This document shows, piece after piece, positions 8,043 to 17,231 of a stretch of DNA of 35,075 nt. The translations under genes and the position numbers were made by a program. Origin of the DNA: Chara braunii (Eukaryota > Streptophyta > Charophyceae > Charales > Characeae); assembly GCA_003427395.1 (NCBI GenBank), contig BFEA01000006.1:5887368-5922442 (forward strand), in the 5' to 3' direction. The first letter of the stretch is position 1, and every line of letters starts with the position of its first letter. A model generated the notes under the pieces. That model had not been told where the DNA came from and did no database searches. It was given only the letters and a program-made list of their open reading frames with translations.

Positions 8043-8435
8043 CAAGAGGCTGCGTCCAGCCATTCATTCATTCCTGCGGATGCCATGCGGAAGCGCTGCC
8101 TCAGCAGCTTGTGCGAGGAGGTCTGCAGTGTGCCCGAAGACGAAGTGGGCAGAGAGGTGTAGTGTAGCAATAGGTTAGTGGCAGCTAGCGCTGCCATAGC
8201 TGTAGCATAGTATGTGTGTGTGTTGCGTAAGGAGACTGAGTGTTGCGTGTGGGACATCCAGGGTGATCCAGAGTGCGAACAGTGAGTTGTGTGGGCGCGC
8301 AGTCGCCATAGCCAGTTGGAAGAGAACTCTTATCTGGGCACGATATCTTTGAGTATTGTGTGGGCGCATGTCGCCAGTTTGCTGTATCATTGTTTGCATG
8401 CATGACGAAGTGTGAATAAGTCGAGTCTGATTGCA

Positions 8436-8890
8436 AAGGAAAAGATGCATCGAAAAAAAATCGTAATATTTCTGGACCTCCAGCACCGGAATTTCGAATT
8501 TCATAAAAAGAAAAACGAAAATTTCAGATGCAACCTAGGATGTTTTCCCGGGCGCCCGGGCACCCAACTTCTGCCCGGGTACACGCTCGGGTGCCCGGCC
8601 GGGCATGACCCCCGGGCAGGGTTCTGGGCAGGGTTCCGGGCAGGGTTCCGGGCAGCCCCAGCGCCAAAAAAAAAAAAAAAAACCTCAAAAAATTCCGAAA
8701 AAAAAAATGTTGTGTAGGATTGAAATGCAAACAGAATCGGAGATAAAAAAAACAGAATCACACAAAGGCACCCCCCTTTAGACCCCTTTAGGCCCCTTTA
8801 AAGCCAATTTATACCCCCAGCTCCGCCCCCTTTGACAGCCAACTCGCAAAAAACGAAATGAGCCCGGATTTGGAGTCCTCTGGGAGAGCG
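8436..8890. other. Spacer between elements A and B: AT-rich repeat, GC-rich array, poly(A)
   Basis: No gene seen. 8436-8529 is an AT-rich segment repeated almost identically at 32505-32597. 8540-8665 is a C/G-rich block built from CCCGGG and GGGCAGGGTTC units. It is followed by an A run (about 8666-8683), a second A-rich stretch, and CCCCCTTTAGACCCCTTTAGG-like short repeats at about 8769-8800. Open frames in this block (Pro/Gly/Arg-rich) follow its composition and are not supported as genes. Confidence 0.7.
8614..8652 (+). repeat. 12 bp tandem repeat forming a G-quadruplex-type motif
   Basis: Three 12 bp units GGGCAGGGTTCT/C begin at 8614, 8626 and 8638, followed by a further GGG at 8650. 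This gives seven G3 tracts with alternating 2 nt (CA) and 4 nt (TTCY) loops, well above the four tracts needed for an intramolecular quadruplex. Folding in vivo is not shown. Confidence 0.8.
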
Positions 8891-10015
8891 CAGAAATGTG
8901 CCTCCTTCGTACACATACATGGGGAGATACCACGGATGAGAGATGGAGGGAAGGGGCGAGACGAAGGAGCAGGAGGCGAGGGAGTAGACCAAGATCGCAA
9001 TAGCGAAGTCCCAAAAATAGTCCCTTGCCAAGTGTCCAATCAATGTCTGTCCCAGAAATGTCGAAACAGATCCTGGGCAATGTGCCCAACCTAACCTTTG
9101 CCTGTACTTCCTACTGATATCCTCTCTTACTCTCGTAGCTGAAGAAGAAGGTAGGAAAGAGAAACAAGGAGGGGAAAAGAGAGAGAGAGAGAAAAAGGAG
9201 GAAGAAGAAGAAGATGACGTCCTCCTTGCTATCTCACCTGCAGGTAGCTGTTACCATACTGACTGTGGTCTTCGTCATGTGCAGGTACCGCGTGGAGCCC
9301 AGCTATGGCGCCAGGTAAGTTCGTCGCTTGCAGGTAAGGCCTCTGCCTCTCTCCACTACCTACTCCGCTACTCCCTACTCCGTAGCTTGGCGCAGAAATA
9401 AAGCTGCTTCAACCAGCAGCGTGTCGCTCTAGAAGTGAGCTACTCCAACTGTCCTTGCCCAGCCGCTGCCCAGCTATTTGTAGTGCTGGGCTGGCCGGGC
9501 GTACCTGATGCTGGCCGGGCGTACCTGATGCTGGCCGGGCGTACCTGATGCTGGCCTCAGAAAACAGCCCAGCTGGTCTGGGTCCCTACCGGACGTCCAG
9601 ACCACGTTGCTGATGTAGCAAGGCGCAAAAATGTGCCTGGCCTAAAAACGGCCCGGTACCTGTGCACCTAGCCCAAGGCGTTGCCTTGGGACCTGCAGGA
9701 CCGAAACGACGCCTGTACCTACCGGTTTGGCGCCAAAATGCGCCTGGCCTCGTTTCGGGCCTGCCTCCGGTGTACCCAGTCCCAAGGTCCGGCCCTGAGG
9801 CTGCAAGTCCGAAACGGCACCTGACAGACAAAGTAAGACAACACACACATACAAAAAGTTAAGTAAACGAAACCTATCTAACTAGTGTGCTTCCTAGGGC
9901 CTGAAGGGCCGCCGTGGGCCTCCAAGGCACGTGCTGTATGGTACGCGGCCTAGGGCCCCCTCAGCAACCGTCGGGCCCCTCAAATGGGGCTCGTGTGCAG
10001 GCGCAGCATGCAACA
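8891..10015 (-). repeat. Element B 3' LTR (left copy), outer end missing
   Basis: Matches 33036-34134 of the right copy and ends at the same base (a CA before PPT on the + strand, i.e. starts TG in the element's orientation). The 234 bp that form the U5 end of the right copy (32802-33035) have no match here; spacer sequence is present instead. It contains three exact copies of a 20 bp unit at 9491-9550 where the right LTR has one. A TATA-like CTACAAATAG occurs on the - strand in the right copy near 33629-33638. Confidence 0.85.
9491..9550 (+). repeat. 20 bp tandem repeat, 3 exact copies, in element B left LTR
   Basis: CTGGCCGGGCGTACCTGATG occurs at 9491, 9511 and 9531. The other LTR of this element has a single, slightly different copy at about 33646-33665, so the expansion happened after insertion or in only one LTR. 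Confidence 0.95.
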
Positions 10016-10030
10016 ACAACCTCTCCTTAT
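10016..10030 (-). other. Polypurine tract, element B
   Basis: On the - strand ATAAGGAGAGGTTGT lies directly before the LTR start (TGTTGCATGC). The purine core AAGGAGAGG is at 10020-10028. Confidence 0.65.
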
Positions 10031-10077
10031 GAAGTCAAGCCGGGTCGAGGGCGAAGCTGGCGATCTGAAGGTGGAAC

Positions 10078-10445
10078 CTAGACGCGGGTGCGACGTGGAG
10101 CCGAAGATGCCGGCTTGCCTTGTAACTTGCGTTCGTAGCGTGCGAGGACATCGGGAGCTATTGCTTGAAGTTCCGCACGGGTCAACCATCGGTCAGCTGT
10201 ATGGGTGCAATATGCAAAATGGACCAAAAATTCAGTCGGCCTGTTGCATTAACGTCGTTGGGATATGGTGTCGCCAAACTCTTGAAAACCGTCCATCCAG
10301 GGTGGGTCTTGCCATCGTCGCCCGGGAAAGTCGTCAAGTTTTGTTGGCGTATAGAGAGCCAACTTAGAACAGTGAAAGACCGGGTTGACGGGCAAGTGGC
10401 GGGCACCTGTCCTTCGGGTGTGTCCCCAGCAGGTGCCACGATCGG
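10078..10445 (-). pseudogene. pol: Element B Pol C-terminal tail, frameshifted
   Basis: Three reading frames carry consecutive pieces of the tail. After a stop at the GPW position of the integrase C-terminus (TGA where Trp is expected, near 10446), one frame holds PVFHCSKLALYTPTKLDDFPGR then DPPWMDG. A further frame holds EFLVHFAYC, DRWLTRAELQAIAPDVLARYE and ends at TAG (10078-10080). These correspond to the PVFHASKL, PPxMDG, VHF and W-F/L-T-R-x-E-L-x-x-x-APDV-x-x-YE blocks seen in elements A, C and D. The linking chromodomain-like strand is degraded. Not expressible as one protein. Confidence 0.75.
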
Positions 10446-11474
10446 TCAGGGCCCCATCCATTTCGGAAGGAGCTTGCGAGAGATATCTTGTTCGAGGCTG
10501 AATTCCGCAGCGGAAACCCATACGAGGTCGCCGGCGCGGAACAAACAATGAAGACGCTGGCGGTTGGCCTGTTGGCGCATACGTTTTTGGGTCTTTGACA
10601 TCTGGTCGCGTGCCTTGACAAGGAGCTCTTGAATCCGACGAATGAAGAGAAGATGGTCGTCCCTCTCGGCCGCCTGTGGCATGATTGTGTCCAACGGAGA
10701 ATTGACCGGCGAGCCATGCTCGAACTCGAAGGGCGACAACCCGATGGCCGGATGGATGGACGAGTTGTATGCCAACTCGATATCCGACAGCCGCTCAACC
10801 CAATCCTTTTGGTCGGGATGGATGAGAGTGCGAAGAAGGGCCTGTGCGGTCTGATGCGCCCTCTCCGTTTGGCCATCGGTTTGGGGGTGGCGAGCCGAAC
10901 TTGGCTTGAGGGATGAGCCCCATCGTTTGATGAGTGCCAACCAAAAATCGAACACGTACCGAGTGTCACGGTCGCAGACGATCTCCTTGGGGTAACCCTT
11001 GGTTCGAATCCAACCAGCGTAGAGAACCTCGTCCAACTCCGGTGCCTTGGCGTGATAGCGGCAAGGCAAAAACATGGCAAACTTGGTGAGTTGGTCAACC
11101 ACCGTGAGAATCCCATCCACGCCCGTCTTGTGCTTAGGGAACGACCCGGTAATATCCATGGCGACTGGTAATGGTCACAGTTCGCCGTACGGACGATGGT
11201 TGCGGGATTTGCAACGTCGGCAAACCTCGCATGACTCGCAATGGCGCGGGACGTCGTCGAGAAGACCGGGCCACCAAAAACGCTCGAGGAGTCGGCCAAT
11301 CGTGCGATTGACTCCAAAGTGTCCGGTGGCGAGGGCGTCGTGGAACTCGCCAAGAAGCCTCATGCGAAGTGTGAATCTTGCGGCACACAAAGTAGATCCT
11401 TCCCCCGTGAGTGAACAAGCAAGTATCCCTCTTGTATCCGATAGTCCGAAGGCGTCGGATTGGGAGAGGAACAA
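10446..11474 (-). pseudogene. pol: Element B integrase, interrupted by one TGA
   Basis: One frame with a TGA at 11175-11177, which by context replaces Arg (CGA to TGA). In-frame homology begins near 11370. The zinc domain is HDALATGH then C-x2-C (SCEVC), i.e. H-x6-H-x29-C-x2-C. The core in the 237-codon segment starting 11159 has D2 (MDITG), D63 (CDRDTRY) and E99 (GQTERAH), with 35 residues between the last two. The GDLVWVSAAEF motif precedes the final stop. The catalytic residues are therefore complete, although the frame is split between zinc finger and core. This integrase belongs to a different Gypsy lineage from A, C and D (H-x6-H rather than H-x4-H). Confidence 0.88.
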
Positions 11475-11968
11475 TTTGCGTACTTGTCGTGAAATTCGGG
11501 GTCGGCTTGATAGCCTCTGATGAAACTGTCCCGCAAGTCATCCTCTATCTCGAAGGTCGAGTAGAGGGCGGTGTAGTGATCCGGACGCAGTGAAAGAGCA
11601 TCCGCAAAACGGTTTGACATCCTCAGAATATGATCGGGAGAGAAGTCGAACTGGTCGATGAAAGCCATCCAACGGGCGATCGTGATGTTGACAGTATCTT
11701 GGGTCTTGTAAAAGACCAACGGATTGTTGTCCGTTACCCATCGGAATCGGCGTCGACCAAGGAGGAAGTGCCGCCACCGCTTGAGTGTGTGGACGAGGGC
11801 GAGAAGTTCCTTCTTGCGTGCATCATCGATTGAATGCACGACCGACACTTTCTTGATGAAGTATTCGACCGGGTGCCAGTCCACGCCATCATGTTGTTCG
11901 AGGACGGCACCAATGCCATAGTTGGATGCATCCGTAGTGACGCGTGTTGGCAATAGCGGGTCGTATAT
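11360..11968 (-). pseudogene. pol: Element B RNase H
   Basis: Open from just after a TGA at 11969-11971 (CGA-type Arg codon changed to stop) to 11360. It has VTTDASNYGIGAVLEQ, KKELLAL, WVTDNNPLVF and FADALSLR, so all four expected acidic positions (D, E, D, D) are present. It continues into the spacer before the integrase (SDYRIQEGYLLV). It would degrade the RNA strand of the RNA/DNA hybrid during reverse transcription. The upstream RT connection region is in the same frame beyond the stop. Confidence 0.85.
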
Positions 11969-11971
11969 TCA

Positions 11972-12597
11972 CAAGACTTCCACTGATCGCAATGCGGCCT
12001 TAAGGGCCAAAAATGATCTCCGCGCATCCGTCCCGAAGTCAAATGGTCGGTCCTCGCGTTGAAGCTTGGACAAGTGGGCCACGGTCTTCGAGTAACCTTT
12101 GATGAAATGTTGGTAATAGCCGGCAAGGCCAAGGAACGAACGGACATCCGTGACGTTCCGCGGCTCCGACCAATCTTGGATGGCTTGAATCTTGTCCGAC
12201 AACGGAGTGATGACTTGTGGAGTGACGAAATGGCCCAAGTATTCCAACTCTTGACGTACAAACTCGCACTTGTCGCGGTTGGCTTTGTTCGGAGCGTCTC
12301 CAACACTCGTCGAAGATGCTCAAGGTGTTCCTCCAAGGTTCGGCTATAGACGAGGTTGTCGTCTAAGTAGACCAGCCGGAACCGGTCTAACATTGCACGA
12401 AACTCGTTCGTCATCGCCTCTTGAAAAGTCGTCGGGGCGTTGGTGAGTCCGAAAGGCATGGCGACCCACTCAAAATGCCTGTATCGTGTCTTAAACGTGG
12501 TCTTGTAGCTATCTTGCGGGCGTATCGAAATTTGATGATACCCCGACTTTAAATCCAACTTGGAAAACAATTTTGAAAAAAAAATTGCGCCGTCCAA
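11972..12597 (-). pseudogene. pol: Element B reverse transcriptase, palm and connection, frameshifted
   Basis: The first part (12597 to about 12286) reads [10 protein letters not shown] (motif A Asp), MPFGLTNAPTTFQ and YLDD at residues 77-80 of that frame, followed by NLVYSRTLEEHLEHL. A frame change near 12280 leads to YLGHFVTPQ, IQDWSEPRNVTDVRSFLGLAGYYQHFI and the connection domain, ending at the TGA at 11969. Just upstream of motif A the tetrapeptide FSKL occurs twice, near an A9 run on the + strand complement (12575-12585), suggesting a local slippage or duplication. Catalytic residues survive; the frame does not. Confidence 0.85.
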
Positions 12598-13793
12598 ACG
12601 CTCCAGAAGTCGTCAATACGAGGAAGAGGTCCCGCGTTCTTGACGGTTTGTGCATTGAGCTTGCTGTAATCGATGCAAAGGCGAAGATCCTTGTTCTTCT
12701 TCCGTATGAAGAGAATCGGCGCACCATAGGGTGAGCTACGACGCCGGATCCAGCCTTTGTCCAACAAATCGTCGAGCTGCGCGCTGAGTACTGTAAGTTC
12801 CTCCTCGCTCATGCGATAGATGCAACCTTTCGGCGGCACGGCACCGGCCTCAAGAATGACCTCGTGGGAGATCGGTCGATCCAACACCACGTCGGTAGGT
12901 GACGCGAAGATGTCGGCGAATCCGTCAAGCAACCGTACCACACGGGGGTCCGAAGACAAGTCCGTGGGTTGAGATTCCGCTGCCGCGACGGTGCGAAGAA
13001 AACATAGGCCTATCTCGTCGGTCCGCTCGTAAGTGCAAGCGGCTCGAAAAGATTTGGCTGTTACAACTTGGCACCGGATCGAACGATGTGGAAGAGGGAT
13101 GGTACATGGTACTTCGGCGCCAAATGCGTCACGGACCGTAAGAGTCCGCCGATGGAACTTGACCGTGTGATCCGCACTTGCAAGCCAAGGCATGCCGAAA
13201 ATGATGTCGAAGTCCGTGTCCAAGACGTCAAACGTCACCGGTTCGCTTGCATGAGGTGCGAAATAGACCGGTACAGCCTCGATGTAGAGGTCAAGGAGTT
13301 GTTGCGTCCTACCGTCCGCCAACTTGATCCCCGTAGGGTGTGTCTTCCTTCGAACTTGTGGTCCAAGGCCGGCCCTTTGCATAAAGGACTGGCTAATGAA
13401 GTTGCGAGTCGTGCGGCTATCCAACAAAGCGTTGCAGGACGCTTGCCCAACTTGGATGCGGACATAAAGGAGCGATGCGTTGTTGTCGTCGTACCGCTGC
13501 GTGCGAAACTCGCGGGCCATCTTGCTAACATACGCAAGAATGTCCCCCACCGCGACTTCGTCCTCCGTTGGTGAAGTTGGTGGTGCATAGAAGGCTAGGT
13601 ATGTATGTAGATGAGCGCTAAGAGCTGCGCATTGTGGCTCCGGTAAGCAGCCGATGGAAGGGAGAGGGAGCCATGCAAAATCCTCGGGCGTTAACGGGTC
13701 CAAGTCCTCTATGTTGAACGCGCACGCCGAATCCCGTGAAGGTCCACTTGAAGACGACTCAATGCTGCTGCTTCCGATTGGAGAAGAAGCCAC
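12549..13793 (-). pseudogene. pol: Element B protease and RT N-terminus
   Basis: 415 codons opening with a GTG-type start; the true upstream boundary is unclear. A Ser-rich and acidic N-terminal linker leads to the retropepsin region around [13 protein letters not shown] (D125-S126-R127). The invariant Gly of D-S/T-G is Arg here, which should abolish activity. A later FGMPWL element matches the family (ILG-type position). From about residue 283 it becomes [65 protein letters not shown]. Homology then jumps frame near residue 395. The protein is the N-terminal half of Pol for element B. Confidence 0.87.
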
Positions 13794-13977
13794 ACATACA
13801 TCCTGTCCTTGGGTTCATGAATTCAGTGAAGGTACGAGCCAGGCAGCATAGTCCTCGAAAGAATGAAGAATGGGAGGACTTACGACTTCCGCATGTGCCC
13901 CGGAGCCGAGGGAAGTTACCTGTACGACAACCGATTCCGAAGGCGTCGAGAGTGTCGCCGCACCACTCTCGGCGGTG

Positions 13978-14606
13978 CTCAGTTTCTCGACTGAGTGGGT
14001 CTCTTGGCTTTCGTGGGACAGTTCGCGGTCCCATGTGCCGCGCAGTTGCACCACAAACAAAATCGGTACTTGCTGCGGACACGATACCCACGCTCCGTCA
14101 AACCGTATTGTGTCCAAGGTTCTTGAGCTGGCACTGCTTGTCAGAGCCCTGAAGAAGTGGTGTTTGTCTTCGTTTTGCCGCGTCCTCGTCCTTTGGCGGG
14201 GCGGCCACCATTCTGGGCAGCTGCTAATCTGCTCGCTCGGCAGAAGGGGCAGCCTCGTTTGAAGTTGAAGGGTCGCTTGGCGTTGCCGCCGCGACCACAG
14301 CCACCTTCGGTCGATGCTGATATGCGCCCTGGCCGGTTGTCAACGAACGACCAACGTTCTTGGCTTCCAAGTTCGTCACAATGATTTGCGCGGCCTTGTT
14401 GAAGAGTTTCTCACTTGTGTTGAGGTTCTCAGCGACCTGAGTTAACGCATTTTGCAATGTTGGGCACGACCTTTTGATGAAGTCGAGCTTGATGTCGTCG
14501 AAGTTCAGCGGCAGCTTGGGCGTGCTTGCCAGACGTTGGAACTCAGATATCTAGTCTCCACTTGGCATGTTGTTCTGTGTGAATGTCAGCAGCTTGTCAA
14601 TCGCCT
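13978..14606 (-). pseudogene. gag: Element B Gag C-terminal part with CCHC knuckle
   Basis: Broken across frames. Around 14540-14640 reads WKKRFQVDPPEHQAIDKLL (capsid C-terminal domain). At 14224-14457 is ALTQVAENLNTSEKLFNKAAQ. At 14018-14059 a short frame encodes C-x2-C-x4-H-x4-C (CLWCNCAAHGTANC), flanked by basic residues, i.e. the nucleocapsid zinc knuckle. The knuckle lies in a frame too short to stand out as a gene. Two other open frames covering the same bases are shadows. Confidence 0.75.
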
Positions 14607-14611
14607 GATGC

Positions 14612-15214
14612 TCAGGCGGATCCACTTGGAAACGCTTCTTCCACCGTGAGATCGGCCCAGGTGATGAAGTTGTGTAACTCGGAGACTGTGCATGCATGTG
14701 CGGACAACATGTTGTCCAGCCATGCCTGGCACGCACCTCCTGACCGGGAGTACAAGTATGCGTGCTGGTTTGTGTTGACGACATGGTAGATGTCCAACTT
14801 TAACTCGAATTGGCGCCACCAAGGTATAGGGTCCGTCTTCGATGCATCACAGAAGATCGGGAGCCCCTCAAATTTGGGAATGTTCTCGCATGGCGCTGAG
14901 CTAGGTGTGGCTGCTGCCCCCACCTGCTGGTCCAGCCGCCGTGTCTCGGTCTTGAGTGTTCCCACATCTATCTCCAAGACGTTGACGCGGTCGACGAGGT
15001 CGAAGGGGCCGGCGCGGCAAGTGGCGATGGGTCGCTGCTCCAGCTGCTGTATGCGCCTAGTCAGCGCCTGGTTGGCGTTGTCGAGAGAGTGAATGTCCTG
15101 CTGCTGTGCGATGCAAGTAGCGAGGAGGTCCGTGACGCGGTTGAGCAAGAGAGCAATCTTGGTCCCGTAGTCAACGGAGTCCCCATTCTCGGCCTCCTTC
15201 TGCCAATCTTTGGC
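14612..15214 (-). pseudogene. gag: Element B Gag capsid region
   Basis: The frame is open from about 15214 and contains a leucine-rich helical segment, the LDNANQALTRRIQQLEQR coiled coil, then KFEGLPIFCDASKTDPIPWWRQFELKLDIYHV. This is the hallmark F-x-G / W-x-x-x-F start of retrotransposon capsid. It continues through CQAWLDNMLSAHACTVSELHNFITWADLTVEE before homology shifts frame near 14640. A GTG at 15148 is the first start-like codon, but coding joins the upstream coil by a frame change near 15215. Confidence 0.8.
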
Positions 15215-15495
15215 CTGTGCGTGTAATGAGTTTCCTCCTTGAAGAGAATCTCTCGCCGCCGTGTGCGTTCTTCATCGACGGCCTTTGCTGCTGCTGCTGC
15301 GTGCTTCTGCTGTTGATCTTCGGCCACCCGACGCAGCCTCTCTGCCTCTGCCTCCTTCTTCCGTGCTGCTATTGATGCTTCTGCCCGTTGCTTGCTTTCG
15401 GCCATGATGGCCGCCAAACGTGCCTCATAGGCCTCGTCAGTCTTGTTGGCTTTCTGCTCCATCTTTGCTGTTTGTGAACGAGTGAGCAGGGTCAT
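15215..15495 (-). pseudogene. gag: Element B Gag N-terminal coiled coil
   Basis: Chosen start ATG at 15493-15495 (MTLLTRSQTAKMEQ). The frame extends upstream to 15648, but that part is Ser/Pro-rich and composition-driven. It encodes an Ala/Glu/Lys/Arg-rich helix (AIMAESKQRAEASIAARKKEAEAERL and onward), the same architecture as the gag N-termini of A and C. After FKEETHYT the frame leaves homology, and the capsid region resumes in another frame. Confidence 0.7.
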
Positions 15496-16064
15496 GCGCC
15501 GTGGGTAGTTGACGTTGCCTTCAAACTTACCAAGGCTGCAGCCTGAACTAATGGCAGTTGAGCAAGAAGAAGAGGAGATGTGGTTGGCAGGGAGAGGTGG
15601 AGAGTGGGGGAATCGAGTGAATCGCCAAGATAAGGAGCCACTAATCAAAAATGAAAAGTTGGAACTTTGCGAAAATTTCGAGAAAATAAATCATATTTAG
15701 TTAATAAAATTTCTCGATTGCAAGTTCGGTAGGTCTCCTATTTTTTCCCCACAACAGGTAGTTCGGAAAAAAATTCGGATTTCAGACCGCTAAGAAAAGA
15801 AATAAATAATGAATGGAGATCTTCAAATTGAACTGCGAAAAAAATAAGAAATTCCGCAAGTTCGGAGAATTCCGAAAACATAAACATTCGGAATTTCTCA
15901 AGTGAGAGTATGTGCAGTTTGAAAACAAATGACTGCAGAGGAATTTCCCGTAAAAAAATAGTTTCCGAATCTGGGAGTAACGGTCAAATTTCTAAATTTC
16001 CGTTAACCCTGGAATGCGTGAATAATGAAAGAGTGCAAAAAGAGTTTTGGAAACAAGTTCAAAT
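15496..16064 (-). other. Element B leader, proximal part (AT-rich)
   Basis: No gene seen. The part nearest gag is ordinary sequence. From about 15640 to 16064 it is strongly AT-rich with recurring TTCGGAA/AATTTCG-type motifs, matching in style the sequence on the other side of element C (32450-32660). The ten bases GAATAATGAA at 16020-16029 recur at 32450-32459, exactly at the right edge of element C. Confidence 0.7.
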
Positions 16065-16175
16065 TGCAATAACCCATGCCATATGTCGTCTGAGGGCCGA
16101 ACGCGGCAACCCTCAGCCCAGGCCACATAAGGGGGCGAAGGCCCTAAGTCTGCTACAGGGCGTGGACGCCAGGTA

Positions 16176-16191
16176 GTTGACCGTAGTCAAC
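16176..16191. promoter_or_regulatory. Palindromic W-box pair in element C LTR
   Basis: GTTGACCGTAGTCAAC is two inverted GTTGAC half-sites separated by CGTA. It is preserved unchanged in the other LTR at 31388-31403, although neighbouring bases differ. TTGAC is the W-box core. Nearby, 16456-16471 reads TTGACTTTGACTTGAC, three more cores in direct orientation. Confidence 0.5.
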
Positions 16192-16554
16192 TGCCGGATT
16201 TCCAAAGGTCAATGTCAATGTGGACCCAGCCCAGGCCGCCGGTCAAGCACACACACTTGTTTGTATGCAGGTACCCGGACAGCATCCAAGCCAAGTGGAA
16301 AACTGCAACTGTACGCGATCCAGACCTTCGACAGTGGGTCAATCTGGACGACTGTGACTCGTGGACTGGAGGTCGGAGATGCGAGTCAAACACTACATAA
16401 GCTGGGGTCTACAGGGAATCGACATTCAGTCTTGCCATGCTGGTTCAACGCTGGCTTGACTTTGACTTGACGCTGGCATTATGCTAGCGCGACGCTGGCT
16501 GGACGCTGGCTGTGCATCAGAGCTGCGGACGACGACACAAGGGAGAGGCGATGC

Positions 16555-16790
16555 TGGCATTGTGCGCCAGGCATGCTGACGTGGCGCTGCCTCTGGTACA
16601 TGTGGTGTTGCCTATGGTCTGTGTGGCATGCTGACGTGGCGATGCTTCATGTGGCGCTGCCTACGTGGCATGCCGATGTGGCGCTGCCTATGGTCTACGT
16701 GGCATGCTGATGTGGCGCTGCCTCTGGTTTATGTGGCGTTGCCTATGGTCTACGTGGCGCTGTTCTTGGTCTTCATTGATGACATGGCTT
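16555..16790 (+). repeat. Degenerate TGACGTGGC / TGGCGCTGCC repeat array in element C LTR
   Basis: Units of the kind GCTGAYGTGGCGCTGCC alternate with ATGGTCTACGTGGCATGC and CTCTGGTTTATGTGGCG. The homologous block in the 3' LTR (31783-32000) has a different number and order of units, indicating turnover since insertion. TGACGTGG contains the ACGT core recognised by plant bZIP factors. Confidence 0.75.
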
Positions 16791-17219
16791 ATGCCACCTG
16801 TCTCGTCTGCTGATGTGGCATTGTCCACACTACTTACATGAGGTGACTGGTTGCGAGGGAGAGTAAGATCAGGACTGTGAAGAGATCGTGATACGCACCT
16901 GGTGGTCTTCATGATGGCATTGCTCCAGCACTGATGAGGGATTTATTAGAAGTGCCATGTGGCGCATTGAGATTACTTCAGATATTCGTTCATATTACTG
17001 ATTACTGATGTGGCGTTGGAGGAGGGAGCCTGAAGCAGGAGTGGGCATTTTATTTTCGTCTCCTTTGTCTAACCTCCCTCGTCTCTTCTTCGTTTGTGTA
17101 TGTTATCTCGTCTCATTCTGTCTGGACACGATTTTGATTATTGGTACTCATCAGCTGTTGTCATTTATCTGGACTTGCATTGTTGACATCTGTGTTCACG
17201 ATATGGGTTCATTACAATT

Positions 17220-17231
17220 TGGTATGGGAGC
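17220..17231 (+). other. Primer-binding site, element C
   Basis: TGGTATGGGAGC lies three bases (ATT) after the LTR terminal CA. It differs from the plant initiator tRNA-Met complement TGGTATCAGAGC at two positions. Confidence 0.8.

Larger units (their letters stand above)
1..8435 (+). mobile_element. Element A: Ty3/Gypsy (chromovirus-like) LTR retrotransposon, 5' end outside window
   Basis: Seen in order: a partial 5' LTR, a tRNA-iMet type primer-binding site at 543-554, a long leader, gag, protease, reverse transcriptase, RNase H, integrase, a chromodomain-like tail, a purine-rich tract and a 3' LTR. Integrase downstream of RNase H is the diagnostic Gypsy order. The last 314 bp of the two LTRs (228-541 and 8122-8435) align without gaps, with about 14 differences by eye. 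Pol reading is broken by one in-frame TAG and several one-base frame changes, so the copy is not autonomous as sequenced. The 5' target duplication lies outside the window. Confidence 0.95.
7539..8435 (+). repeat. Element A 3' LTR
   Basis: 897 bp starting TG after the polypurine tract and ending CA. Only 8122-8435 matches the 5' LTR; the U3 part is unmatched. U3 holds three imperfect 31 bp tandem units (7754, 7785, 7816), tRNA T-arm-like motifs on the - strand near 7646-7656 and 7709-7719, and a TATA box at 8036-8042. The start of the match (8122) lies about 80 bp past that TATA box. Undetermined bases are at 7733 and 7753. Confidence 0.85.
16065..17216 (+). repeat. Element C 5' LTR
   Basis: 1152 bp, begins TGCAATAACCC and ends TTCATTACA. 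Matches 31277-32449. It contains an inverted TTGAC pair (16176-16191), a TTGAC cluster (16456-16471), a possible TATA-like TACATAAG near 16393, and a 16555-16790 block of TGGCGCTGCC / TGACGTGGC repeats. Reading frames within it (Trp/Leu/Met-rich) arise from this repeat and are not genes. Confidence 0.93.

Noticed and set aside
8412-8761. Pro/Gly/Arg-rich open frames on both strands
   Set aside because: Products of the GGGCAGGGTTC repeat and poly(A); no start context or recognisable domain.
8858-9094. 78-codon + strand frame recurring at 33010-33243
   Set aside because: Recurrence is explained by its being part of both element B LTRs; it is antisense to the element and lacks features.
10364-11353. 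329-codon - strand frame beside the B integrase
   Set aside because: A shadow in another frame; the integrase motifs are in the frame of 10446-11474.
16555-16813. Trp/Cys-rich short protein encoded in C LTR
   Set aside because: Generated by the TGGCGCTGCC repeat; identical logic in the other LTR at 31840-32074.
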